DNA of 20,229 nucleotides from Phoronis australis (taxonomy: Eukaryota; Phoronida; Phoronidae), in contig NMRA01000003.1 in the NCBI GenBank assembly GCA_002633005.1, positions 730,696-750,924 on the forward strand, read 5' to 3'. This document shows positions 8,812-17,625 of the stretch, piece by piece. The position numbers were made by a program, and so were the translations under genes. The notes under the pieces are model-generated. The model did no database searches, was not told the DNA's origin, and saw only the letters and a list, made by a program, of their open reading frames with translations. Position 1 is the stretch's first letter. Each line of letters opens with the position of its first letter.

Positions 8812-10726
8812 CTGAAAATAGCAGCAGTATATTATTGGGTTCTGACTCATTTGATTGATTTTGTGTTTCATCATTTTAATCGGTGTGTCCATATCACCTT
8901 GTACTCTGTCCACCACTCAGAGACGAGAGGTGTCGTGTTTATCTGAGACGAAGGTGAGGACACAAAGTAATGACATTAACAAATCTTGTTATGAGTGTTA
9001 ATGACTGCAAATGTGTTCAGAAACTTACTAGGTTTTACTGAAACAAACACACTTTAAAGCTGACCGGGTAGTGAGCTAGCCACTAAGTAGCAATGTCAAT
9101 CATATCTTAGTTCAGTGATGGGTGAAGGGAAACTATTGAAACAATGATTTGACTGTAAGGCATGAGACTTTGTAGATATCCCAACATACAGCACATTGAT
9201 TGTTTTTGTATAACTTTTACTCAGACAAATTTTATGGAACGGGAACTCTGCAGGTAGCAGTGGATATGTTGCCGCAACCGTCACCGGGTTTAACTGGTAA
9301 GTGGACAAGCAAGTCGGCTTTCAGTGTAAAAATGACCAATCCACTGGTTACTGCTTGAGAGGAACTGACAGTTGGTTTTGCTTACAGTGACTGTAACCCA
9401 TGTTTAGTCCAAGAAGAGAGTCTTTGTTTTAGACCATTTACTTTGGTTGCAACTTGTTCTTTCTTCGCATGAAAACTGACTTGTGGGTTTGCAAAGAATT
9501 GACAGTTTGTAAGTCTGACTTATTGCAAGCTCCGCCACATTGCGAAAAGTTACGTAACAACCGACAAACAAACAAACAAAAAGTTTTACCGGACAACATG
9601 ATTCTTGTAGGCCAAAATGGCAGCCTGGAAATGAAGATGTACCAAGAATGCTGCGTTCTGACTGGTCAGTTAAGCCGTCACTCAAAATCCTGGCGACAGG
9701 TCAATTGCCAGAGACCATGCTAAGCGCATGAAATGACGCCATGGCAGGACAACTTGTCAAGCCGGATCTCAAGCAATAACAAACTGTATGTTCTTTTAGA
9801 GCCCTGAAATTACTTCTGATTTGACTATTAGGAACAACTTGAGGCCACTTTCAGAGCAGTCAGTGGTGTAAATCAAAAAACCTTTTTGTGCCACTTTAAT
9901 TGCCAGCTCAGAGCATATGTCCCATCAGGCCATTCTAACTTACTAAGCCTCACTAAGTTTAGAAATTACTCCTAATCAGGGTACTAAGGAACAACCTAAG
10001 ACCAGATTTAGAATCGTGGTAGATGTCACGCATGGTAGTGAGCATGCTGTTTTGTACGTCAGGGATGATTTATCCAGACTGTTGCCTGTTTCGTACAGTA
10101 CAAGCCAGACAGCCACAATGACCTGTAATTCCCGTCATGATGGCTGGGTGAAATCCAAATTCATCGTCATAGTCAAGTCTACCCTCATAACTGAGAACAA
10201 AGAGAAACTGACAAGAAAGTTAGCATGGCGACTAAGCCATTTTACAATTAGAATTTTGCCCCCATAACCAGTATAACTGGCCATTTTTGCTGTTTAATAA
10301 CAGCATTAAGGGTCACAATGGGGAAATGGTATTTTGTTGGGTTACTTTAAATTTGTGACGTAGAGGCATTATTCACATGGCTAAGCATTATTGCTATAAG
10401 GTACTCGTGCACTAACAACAGTTTTAAGTCAATCTGTGTGCAACAACTATCCAAGTTTTATATGAGCCTGGTTTTGTGACAGTAACGTTGTACACACGTA
10501 CATCAGAACTATGTCTAAGATATGAGTTATATTTCATTAATTCCTTTTTTGATGTAAACAATTTTAAAAGTTCCGTCACCATGGCACATTTGGAGCCAGG
10601 ATTTTGTAAATCTTTGATTAAAACTTCACCTTTAATTACTTCTGGTTTATTCTAGAATACAATAATGTCAAAAGCATTAGTAAAATCGCACAATTTCCTT
10701 GTTTTGATAACTGAGAAACCACTTAC
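8812..10726. other. Intron 3 of PLA2G6
   Basis: A 1.9-kb intron with no recognised exon. It holds a short (ACAA)n tract near 9561-9580 and a diverged direct repeat, with copies beginning GAAATTACT at 9806 and 9962 and both containing GGAACAAC. The small open frames on both strands look like chance. Confidence 0.55.
9806..10010 (+). repeat. Diverged direct repeat, about 156-bp period
   Basis: GAAATTACTTCTGAT followed by TAGGAACAACTTGAGGCCA at 9806-9854 is echoed by GAAATTACTCCTAAT followed by AAGGAACAACCTAAGACCA at 9962-10005. This fits an old local duplication or two remnants of a dispersed repeat. Confidence 0.4.
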
Positions 10727-10942
10727 CAAGCTATGAAGTTATTTCTAAACGCCTCTGCTATACCAAGATGAGCTGCTATATGAGCAGTAGACCAGTCAAT
10801 ATGACACCGAATACAGTCACAGATCATCTGCAGTTTACCACAGTCATAGAATTTGGCTATGACACTGCTCAGTGGCAGCAAGTGGTAACTGAATTTATTG
10901 AACATGTCACGTGCCTCCGACACATCACGTATTCGGAATAAA
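10727..10942 (-). CDS. PLA2G6: PLA2G6 coding exon 3 (pre-ankyrin region, first repeat helices)
   Basis: This 216-nt exon has a CTTTCAG acceptor and a GTAAGT donor. It encodes LFRIRDVSEARDMFNKF, SYHLLPL, and near its end DWSTAHIAAHLGIAEAF. These align with human iPLA2-beta 'LFQLELEADALVNF', 'SSQLLPF' and 'WSVAHLAVELGIRECF' in order and spacing. The family match for this exon is unambiguous. It ends with TG, completed by T from the next exon to give Cys. The frame stays open throughout, with no internal stop. Confidence 0.93.
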
Positions 10943-11412
10943 CTGAAAGAAGTAGAAAATGGTGTAAGACTGGGAAGTAAACACAACATCTGAAAAGTGG
11001 GTATAAACTGACCAAGTCCACGTGGAAATTAAGTTTGTCTTCTCGCATGTGACCAACAGGAAAGTAAGTAAGATGTTCGAAACATAATATTAACAATCTC
11101 ACGAAAATTACCTTTTTCAATTGTAATTTCTTGAGTCAAAACAAACATAACTCAAAAATGATTAGTGGAAAGAAATATAATCACCAACCTAGGGCTGAGT
11201 GCAGGGGGAAGGGAACGTGAAGTATTTTAACAGCCTAAATAAATGTAAAATGATCTGCTTTCGTAAAGCTTGTAGTAGTGAACAAACACAAGTGTAGAAG
11301 ACTATGTCATTAGATTATCTCACAATTACAACAACACTGGTGGTAAACAGTTCAAGAAAAACAATGCAGTTCAAATGAAACTTTCAAGTAAAACTCTAAG
11401 TTTGATGACTAC
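10943..11412. other. Intron 2 of PLA2G6
   Basis: AT-rich intron of 470 bp between coding exons 2 and 3. No further feature was recognised. Confidence 0.6.
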
Positions 11413-11523
11413 CTGAAGTATTTCCTCGAATACTGCCGTTGATCGTACAATACCGCAGAATAAACAGAACCATCTTGGTACAAAGTGAAACACTGAGACT
11501 GATCTTGACACAAGACAAGGTAC
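11413..11523 (-). CDS. PLA2G6: PLA2G6 coding exon 2 (N-terminal region)
   Basis: This 111-nt exon supplies the N-terminal beta-rich segment before the ankyrin repeats. With the joining base it reads KYLVLCQDQ, then FTLYQDGSVYSAVLYDQ and ends in KYFS. This corresponds to the human iPLA2 segment with LILFQN and the VLVNP strand, leading into 'FRLFQ'. The acceptor is TTCTAG (11525-11524) and the donor is GTAGTC, which is weaker than the other donors of this gene. Both phases fit: AA+G from exon 1, and AG+T into exon 3. The first 43 nt plus the acceptor are duplicated immediately upstream (see the repeat at 11481-11578). Using the upstream copy would bring in an in-frame TAG, so the downstream acceptor is the one chosen here. 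Sequence similarity is modest; placement and phase are the stronger evidence. Confidence 0.8.
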
Positions 11524-11578
11524 CTAGAACAAAGTGAAACACTGAGACTGATCTTGACACAAGACAAGATACCTAGAA
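11481..11578 (-). repeat. 49-bp tandem duplication of a splice acceptor and exon start
   Basis: Two adjacent 49-bp copies, 11481-11529 and 11530-11578, differ at one base (11520 G, 11569 A). Each contains the TTCTAG acceptor and the first 43 nt of PLA2G6 coding exon 2 in minus-strand sense. The near identity suggests a recent event. The outer acceptor (start 11572) would add 49 nt, which is not a multiple of three, and its frame ends in TAG. That TAG is itself the inner acceptor. Confidence 0.9.
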
Positions 11579-12881
11579 CAATGGTAATAGAATGATGTGA
11601 ACTTTATTGATCTTTTCAAGCTAAATACAGGAACAAGACTAGCATAGAATGGGTAACCTATCGTTGGGAATGACAATTTAAAACATACAATTCATGGGGA
11701 TGTTTAAACTTTTGCAAGACATAGCAACATCATGGTAGAATATTGCTTACAAAGTCGACTTCTCTTTATCAATGCTCTCACACAAAACCTCGGGCAACTA
11801 AACTTTACTAAAGGTTACCAAGGAACTAAACTTTACCAAAAGATACCCACTTTACAAATGGTAAGTTGATAGTAGAGCAAATCTCCATGTTCAGAATTAA
11901 CAAAATTTTTCAATATTTCATTTACGCTAATTTTTAAACTTTTTCCTTTTAATTTTCCATGTTACATAGAGTACACAAAACAACGTGAGGATGTCAATTA
12001 TGAGAAATCTTGGTTTGTTATTGCGTCATTCCAGAGAAACAATTGACATTACAAAGCTCAAAGCAAGTTGGTTAAATCAGATCTAGGTTGGAGCTCATCA
12101 CTTTTTGAAGAATTTTGAAGTATTGTATATTTTAGAGCTTCTGACAGCATGCTGAATATGCCTAAAGAGATACTATCCGCAAGAAAAGCTAGTTCCTGAG
12201 ACATGACGCCAGCACTCACTCAAATTTCACTGCATTACTTGATGGTATTAAAATCATTCTAATAAGTGGTAGTGTGCACATGTCAAGTCACCCCATTGTA
12301 TTGCTCAGCCAGGTTGGGACAAATCAATACAAAAACAACAGTTTGTACTGTGCAATATTTCTCTTATTCTGTTGTGGCTAACTGGTTTTTGCCATTCAAA
12401 CAACGAGTAAGTTCAAGTTTTCGAAGTCAACCAATCTCAGTTCCCTACTGCACAAAGAAAAGAAACCGGTCATAAAAGTCCACATTGTGGAAGGTGCGAA
12501 TTATAATCCCAACCAGTATGGATTCTTTGCTGCCAGTTGGGAAATGTGAGGTAGCCTCAGTGCTGATTCCAACCTGGAATCCTCGTGGTCGCAGTCATAA
12601 GTTCTCCTGGCAGAGTTAAACCCCACAAGCGTGTTTTAGTCACCGGCCTTGATTTCAGTGAATGTCTGCCAGACAGCAGTAAGAATTGGCAAATAAAAAT
12701 ACTAAGTAAAATGAATTTTGTTGTTTCATAGCTCAGGTCAAAATTAATAACTTACGTGATTCGACAAATCCATCCCAACGAACAATAATCCCCAAAAATG
12801 CATTTTCAGCTGTAAAACTGACAGCATCCTTAAGAGGGTAAGCAAAACCAGTGAAACCGCATCTATAGCTGTGTGTCTTAC
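11579..12881. other. Intron 1 of PLA2G6
   Basis: A 1.3-kb intron with no recognised feature apart from the tandem duplication at its 3' end. A splice-like 54-nt segment at 12756-12809 has an in-frame stop in the required phase and is not called. Confidence 0.55.
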
Positions 12882-12990
12882 TTGTCCAGATCACATGGGT
12901 CTCCATCTTTCACATCGTAAGGTGAACCACCACTCGTGGCGCTAACAACGCGTTGCACAAGGTTTCTGACGAAGGCAGCCATACTTCACC
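12882..12990 (-). CDS. PLA2G6: PLA2G6 coding exon 1 (initiator Met)
   Basis: First coding exon of a group VI calcium-independent phospholipase A2 (iPLA2-beta), which in animals hydrolyses the sn-2 acyl chain of phospholipids and acts in membrane remodelling. The ATG is at 12982-12980. The encoded start, MAAFVRNLVQRVV, resembles the vertebrate start (Met, small residues, F, R, L-V), and SPYDVKD fits the following 'NP-x-x-V' segment. A TTCAG acceptor lies only 8 nt upstream of the ATG (12992-12991), so the 5'UTR is probably spliced and its first exon lies at higher coordinates. The donor is GTAAGA. The exon contributes 101 coding nt and leaves two bases (AA) that join to the next exon. On its own this short exon is weak; confidence comes from phase agreement with the downstream exons. 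Confidence 0.78.
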
Positions 12991-14467
12991 CTGAAGATTA
13001 AATCTATGAATCAGTAAAAAACGGTCAACTGGGTGACCTGCAGCCCACGAATGCGACTTCAGATTGTGTCTGGCAACCTGGGAAAATCCCAAGTCATCAT
13101 AAAGTCACCACAGCGAGTAGAAAAGTCAGATAATCATTCACCCGGAATTCGCTTGAAAATTTGTGGTAACATGCAAACATTAAATTGATAACATTTTTCC
13201 AGGATCCCTATTTCCTTGGAAATTTGTTTGGATTTGGATTTGTATTTCATATGGACAGAAGTCTCCTACCTTTGTGTAAAATATACAGTGTACTGTTGAG
13301 GATTAGAGGACTCATACGCTTTAGGCAACACATTGTCCAAGTTATCGTGAAATGGAGGGGAGATGTTCCTGCTTGGGAATTGCTTAACTGTTTTACTTTA
13401 TGATTGATAAAATAAAAGCCACTAAACCACGTGACAGGAAATAATGATATGTTTGTAACAGATCAAAAACAATAAAAAAGCAAACTACAATTAGTTGCCT
13501 TTCAACGATGGTCATAAATATGCAAATTATGACGGGAAACACATACTTTTCACATGCAGCCAAGTAATTTGTCTAGGTGATAGGATTGGGTTCAACTTAA
13601 TCATGAATGAGAAGGCTCGAAGAAAAAAAATCAAAAGTTATTGATAGGTGAGTCCAATTTCCTTTAGACAGCTGAGCTGGGTATGACTGAATGTCAGAAC
13701 ACAGCCAGGAATCTATGTGGGTAAAAAATGGCAAAAGAAGCAAATGTAACAATCTGACTGTGAAGAAGTTTTTTTGCAGCTCCAACAGTCAAATGACAAC
13801 CACTTTATCCGTTTAAACACAATCAAATGAACAAAGCTTAATTGACTTACTCTAACATTTTTTTAACGAAGGAAAGTGAGATATCAATTTCAAAGCAGCA
13901 TGTTTGTGATACATGCATGCGCTATAAGCTTGATTTGTGAGTTTCGTAAAGTAGCTGGTAGCAACTTTGTAGAAACAAACTATACTCAGAATTTTGTTTG
14001 CTGGTAATAAAACAGACAAAACTAGTCACGAATTACAACTTCTGACAATTTCTTAGGTCCTGTGTACATACCGGGGTAGTTGAGAAAAAGAAGTCAAGTG
14101 GATTAAAGTAGTGTTTAAAAAAAGCAATCGGCCAACAGATGGTGCTCTATTTCATAGCACCAAAAGTTAACTGATATGACCGATTCAAACATTTAACTGC
14201 AGAGTAACAGACTAATGGCACTGTTTTAGTGCCACAAAAGTTTCATTTAGGAGGAGTGTATATTTTAATACTTTTGTCAAATTTCATCTTGCCAATTTTT
14301 AAAGGCACCATTCCAAAGCTGCATACACATTATAATTTGTGCTTATTCAGTTTTGAACCAAGGCTAGATTTCTTTGGGCATTGTGCTCTTCAGCATATTT
14401 CTTGTTAAAAGTTATACCCAACTTCTGGAGATAAGTTTCAGGGTAACACATCACTTTTTCAAGTAAG
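12991..14467. other. Upstream of PLA2G6 coding sequence: 5'UTR intron or intergenic
   Basis: No coding exon was recognised. Part of this is presumably the intron that precedes coding exon 1, since an acceptor lies directly before its ATG. The first non-coding exon and promoter of PLA2G6 were not located. Near 13071-13117 there is a segment also found in the DTWD1 intron at 18284-18330. Confidence 0.5.
13060..13117 (+). repeat. Dispersed repeat, copy 1
   Basis: CAGATT, then TGGCAACCTGGG, then AAAATCCCAAGTCATCATAAAGTC parallels a segment at about 18273-18319 with only a few differences. This marks two members of a dispersed family. Confidence 0.5.
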
Positions 14468-14576
14468 ACATCTAAACCGAACTGAAGTGATGAGAACCAG
14501 TCCTTCCACTGAATAATGGGCACTATTCAATGGAAGTAACTGGTCCTAAGCAATGACTTCCTGTTATTTTAGATGC
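14468..14576. repeat. 109-nt imperfect inverted repeat (hairpin)
   Basis: The left arm begins GACATCTAAA and runs through AACCAGT, CTTCCACTGAATA and TGGGC. The right arm reads back with CACTATTCAATGGAAG, ACTGGTCC, then TTTTAGATGCC. Nearly the whole length can pair, with mismatches and small bulges. It may be a MITE remnant or a transcribed hairpin. No target-site duplication is evident. Confidence 0.6.
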
Positions 14577-14646
14577 CTAAGGTGCAGGATAACCACTTTC
14601 AGTTGCGAAGTTACCCACGAAGATTATCAATCCACCGCCTGCAGTG

Positions 14647-14964
14647 TTACCCAGTAGTATTGGTTGGTAGACCAACTACCTGACTATGCACACTTGTGAT
14701 GTGATCCACCAGCAAATGAACAGCCACACAAACTGCACAGAAGTGTACAGTCATCAGGTGATGTGATGTACATTGCACAAATGGACAACAAGCCTCAGTC
14801 TCTAAATCGCTTGCCAACGGGCACTTGCCTATGTAATAACTGCCGATATCATTTGACCTGAGAACCAAACCAATGACCCCTACAAAACCCCCAAGTATGC
14901 TAACCATTCACTTAGAGAATGGCTAACAGAGGCTTAGACAATTCACCAGAAACATGTCTACAAC
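14647..14964 (-). repeat. tRNA-like 311-bp repeat, copy A
   Basis: Read on the minus strand the unit begins GTTGTAGACATG (14964 downward), continues CTCTGTTAGCC, then AATGGTTAGCATACTTG, then a degenerate B-box-like segment. It is followed on the right by copy B in the same orientation at a period of 311 bp (14964 to 15275). It is diverged from copies B and C. Confidence 0.6.
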
Positions 14965-15275
14965 ATTCCCTCCTTTCTTATAGAGCAAGCGCACCTCCTG
15001 GCTGCAGATCTCAGCAACACTCTAGCATCCTAGAATTTGCCCTTAGCGACATTATCCTTGTGTTTGGGATACACACTATGCACCCTGTCCAAATCATTCA
15101 TTTGCCAACCACGCCAATTGTAGAAATTACCGAGATCACCCTATCTGGAAATAGAACCACTGAGTGTCTCCCATAAAACTGGCAAGCATGCTAACCATTT
15201 TCAAAAGATAGGCAATTGCCTATTAGTGAGTGGCTAACAGAGGCTCATATGATTCACCAGAACCACGTCTACAAC
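14965..15275 (-). repeat. tRNA-like 311-bp repeat, copy B
   Basis: On the minus strand it has GTTGTAGACGTGGTTCTGGT at its start, CCTCTGTTAGCC, a 16-bp perfect palindrome ATAGGCAATTGCCTAT (15208-15223), then AATGGTTAGCATGCTTGCCA, GTTTTATGGG, and GGTTCTATTTCC at the B-box position. It is head-to-tail with copy A and head-to-head with copy C. Confidence 0.65.
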
Positions 15276-15400
15276 ACCTATAGCTGACTGGATTTCAGCG
15301 GCCCGGGTTCAGTGAACATGCGGATTGTTTACAATGGTGTTGATCTAAGGTGGAACCCATGACAGAAGATGTACACTCTCAAGTCTCAAGAGGTGGTAAT

Positions 15401-15560
15401 GTTGTAGATGTGCTTCCGGTAAATCACATGAGATTCTGTTAGCAATTGCCTATCATCTGAATGGTTAGCACGCTCGCCAGTTTTATGGGGGTCGGAGGTT
15501 TGATTCCCGGGTCGGGTAATCTCGGCTACTACAGTATTCTACCCTCAGTCTCGGGTGTGA
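15401..15560 (+). repeat. tRNA-like repeat, copy C (best preserved core)
   Basis: On the plus strand: GTTGTAGATGTGCTTC at 15401, CTGTTAGCAATTGCCTAT, then GAATGGTTAGCACGCTCGCC (15459-15478), GTTTTATGGGGGTCGGAG, and GGTTTGATTCCCGGG (15497-15511). The last two blocks are positioned like the D-arm and the B-box/T-arm of a tRNA; the B-box differs from GGTTCRANNCC at one key position. This points to a tRNA-derived SINE-like family. The pairing and CCA-end structure of a functional tRNA are not present, so it is not called as a tRNA gene. Confidence 0.6.
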
Positions 15561-16162
15561 CATGTAGCCTCTCCAAATGGTTTTCCAACAAGTAAATGCC
15601 TATTGCCAGTATAGACAGAGGTCGTGTAACTCCGGAACTTAGTTTACAAAACAGCCACAGGCTTCGCATACCGGTAGTCAGCCATTACTATAATGTCAGA
15701 AACGAAAACAGAACAGCTGTTCACCATGTTAGTGAGCTATTCAAACTCGTATTCCTGGATTATATAAGGCCTGTGTTTTATTAAAAATGTGATGTGACAT
15801 GAATTTGTTGTTTGTTATTATTCTAATTAAGGTTTTAATTATTTCAAATGGGTCTTTGCCAGTGTTGCATGTAGTTGTACTGATTTGTTTACTTTCTGTA
15901 GAGGCTTAGCCCTATTAGAGCACAATGACTAATAACTGTGTCCCCTGGAATCTATCTACACATGTTATAAACAGGATGCTACAGTGTTCACATAAACATC
16001 CCAGAGCCAAATAACCATTCCTTAATATGGCAACACTGTGAGGAATTTCTTATGATTTCCCTCAGTTCTTAACATTGCTTTCGTGAGTCACTTCGTTCAG
16101 TTGCACAACAACATAATTTCTGACATCCTGGTGATACCTACATCAAGCAGTCCATTGAAAAA
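15561..16162. other. Intergenic, nothing recognised
   Basis: AT-rich stretch between the SINE-like copy and the SWIM fragment. Short open frames have no similarity I recognise. Confidence 0.5.
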
Positions 16163-16564
16163 ATGGCATCTACAACATTGGAATTTAAGGGCATTTCATC
16201 ATGGAAAGACTATATTCCTGAGTGGCCAAATGTTATGTATGGTGACATTTACAATTATTTGGTAGAATCAAAAGCAGTTGATGGACAGTCGATGAAAAAC
16301 TTTAAAAGCCTAGAATCATTCAATTACTCCCAGAGTGGATGCGCTGATAAGATTTTACACCGTAATTTGGACAAGGACACCGTGGTTATCAAGTGAAATG
16401 TCAGACCATCTCAGAACATCAATAATGAGTGGAACTCAGTCTGCATAAAAGCATTGAATAGTGGTGAAATATTGTCTGGCACTTGCAAATCTATGGCCGG
16501 ATTAGGAAAGACATGCAGTCACATTGGTGCTGACTTGTGGAAAATTGAACACTCTGTTAGAATG
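16163..16564 (+). pseudogene. SWIM zinc-finger protein fragment with in-frame stop
   Basis: The ATG at 16163 opens a frame with SSWKDYIPEWPNVMYGDIYN and YLVESKAVDGQSMKNFKSLE. This is the N-terminal signature of a large family of uncharacterised invertebrate and fish proteins with a SWIM zinc finger, often followed by a YqaJ-type nuclease domain. A TGA at 16394-16396 interrupts the frame between 'VVIK' and 'NVRPSQ', exactly where the family usually has Gly. The same frame then continues with the SWIM motif, GTCKSMAGLGKTCSHIGA. The first metal pair, normally C-x-C, is C-K-S here, so a second lesion removes a zinc ligand; C117 (of the TCSH pair) and its H remain. Family homology stops near 16564, where the THAP ORF ends on the other strand. 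No YqaJ domain follows. It is most likely a decayed transposon-related or multicopy gene. Confidence 0.75.
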
Positions 16565-17039
16565 GGGTTTCCGAATTGTCCGCAGTATCAGGCAGTGTCT
16601 CACTGGTCTCAGATGCAACATGTTCGACCGTGTGGGTGTTTTTAGATACGTGTGCATCATCATCTTCACCAGTAGTAGCTGATTTTGTGAGCTTCAAAAC
16701 TTTCCTGCGACCAGGTTTTACCTTTCTGGCATATCCCATGTTTAGCTGAAGCACTGGATTTCTTTCTGTTGGCTCACCATCCACAAAATGAATGGAACAA
16801 ACAAAGACATTTTTTGGTAATCTGTCTCTGTTAATGGACTTTTGCCACAGTAGTCTCAATTCACTGTTGTGTTTACCTGATGGCATTCTGTGTAACTTGT
16901 AAGGTTTTAAACATGGACAGTCTTTGTGCATTTGACCATGGTGTTCATCACAAATTTCTGTCTCCCAACGTTTCAATTTCACCCAGTTGTTGTGACAGCC
17001 TGTTACAGCACAGTTACTACCACTGGGCATTTTAAACAA
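16557..17039 (-). CDS. THAP-like zinc-finger protein, intronless ORF
   Basis: An uninterrupted 160-codon frame. The likely native start is the second Met (residue 4, 17028-17030), because MPSGSNCAVTGC has the M-P-x close to the first Cys as usual in THAP proteins. Visible ligands are C10-x4-C15 and C81-x2-H84 followed by F85. W65 and P53 occupy the usual conserved positions, and VDGEPTERNPVL with NMGY follows. The interval between the Cys pairs (65 residues) is longer than in classical THAP domains and carries extra C/H (C30, H33, H34, H38, C41, C43), as in a THAP-like subfamily I recall from fish and cnidarians. The C-terminal 55 residues are low-complexity and acidic, rich in S/T/E. THAP domains bind DNA and are shared with P-element-type transposases. 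Whether it is expressed is unknown. The short tail and the stop within SWIM-derived sequence suggest a truncation. Confidence 0.65.
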   Translation of the reverse strand: MFKMPSGSNCAVTGCHNNWVKLKRWETEICDEHHGQMHKDCPCLKPYKLHRMPSGKHNSELRLLWQKSINRDRLPKNVFVCSIHFVDGEPTERNPVLQLNMGYARKVKPGRRKVLKLTKSATTGEDDDAHVSKNTHTVEHVASETSETLPDTADNSETPF

Positions 17040-17430
17040 TTTTTAGTGGAGGTGAAAGTTGAACAGCTCTATTTGTATACTTGTAAACACTTCTGAAAAG
17101 ATTCAAACAAAAATTTCAAACCTCCTTGAAATATGGTATATTATCAGTTAGACGGTAATGTTTTATTTTTCTATATATCAGTCCAACAATTTTAACTTTA
17201 TTATTGACATTTATGTAATTGTATACATCTAGTAATTTACAAATATTTCTTCTGTCAAATGTATTGCATGAAAAAAATCAACATTTACCAGGAATATCAA
17301 TGATTTCAAATCTGCTGATCTTCTTCCAAATAAACAACACAAGCAGACACAGCAGCTGGGATGGTTTGCTTTACAGACAGACTACTCACTCCAGTGTTTA
17401 TCTGACATGCCATGTCAGTGACATGGCATT
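17040..17430. other. AT-rich spacer between the THAP ORF and the DTWD1 promoter region
   Basis: No gene was recognised. A 17-bp perfect inverted repeat, CTGACATG-C-CATGTCAG, lies at 17402-17418. Confidence 0.5.
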
Positions 17431-17625
17431 AATGGCGTGACCTCAATATGGCGCTCCCCAGGCATTCGGCAATTTCCGTAATGGAATCTGTCTATTGGTT
17501 GACAGGCTTGGACGTTTGTCGGACTGTCCCGCACGCTGGTCAGTCCGAATTCAATTTCTCGCAGGCGGCAACTCGACTTGGGCAGTGTCAGCGAGCATTT
17601 TGTCGTTTTTCTATCGGGGATTAAG
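17431..17625 (+). promoter_or_regulatory. Putative DTWD1 promoter and 5' non-coding exon
   Basis: This is the most CpG-rich segment near the DTWD1 start. It contains AATATGGCGCTC (17445-17456), which is YY1-like, and TCTATTGGTTG (17491-17501), an inverted CCAAT box. A possible 5'UTR donor GTAAAA follows at about 17624. Position, composition and motifs fit a TATA-less housekeeping promoter. The start site is not directly visible. Confidence 0.45.

Noticed and set aside
8479-8916. 145-codon open frame on the minus strand
   Set aside because: It overlaps the true PLA2G6 exon 4 in another frame; the ankyrin frame is the conserved one.
9404-9723. Overlapping 93- and 89-codon frames on opposite strands
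   Set aside because: No recognisable product, in an intron with a simple (ACAA)n tract. They look like chance frames.
12756-12809. 54-nt segment with good splice sites in PLA2G6 intron 1
   Set aside because: In the phase left by coding exon 1 the second codon is TGA. The exon at 11413-11523 fits both phase and family.
14647-15176. Open frames of about 85 codons on both strands
   Set aside because: They fall wholly inside the tRNA-like repeats and are not conserved between copies.
15459-15520. Possible tRNA gene
   Set aside because: D-arm and B-box-like blocks are present, but the B-box is imperfect, no closed acceptor stem is evident, and the block recurs in two diverged copies. It is repeat sequence.
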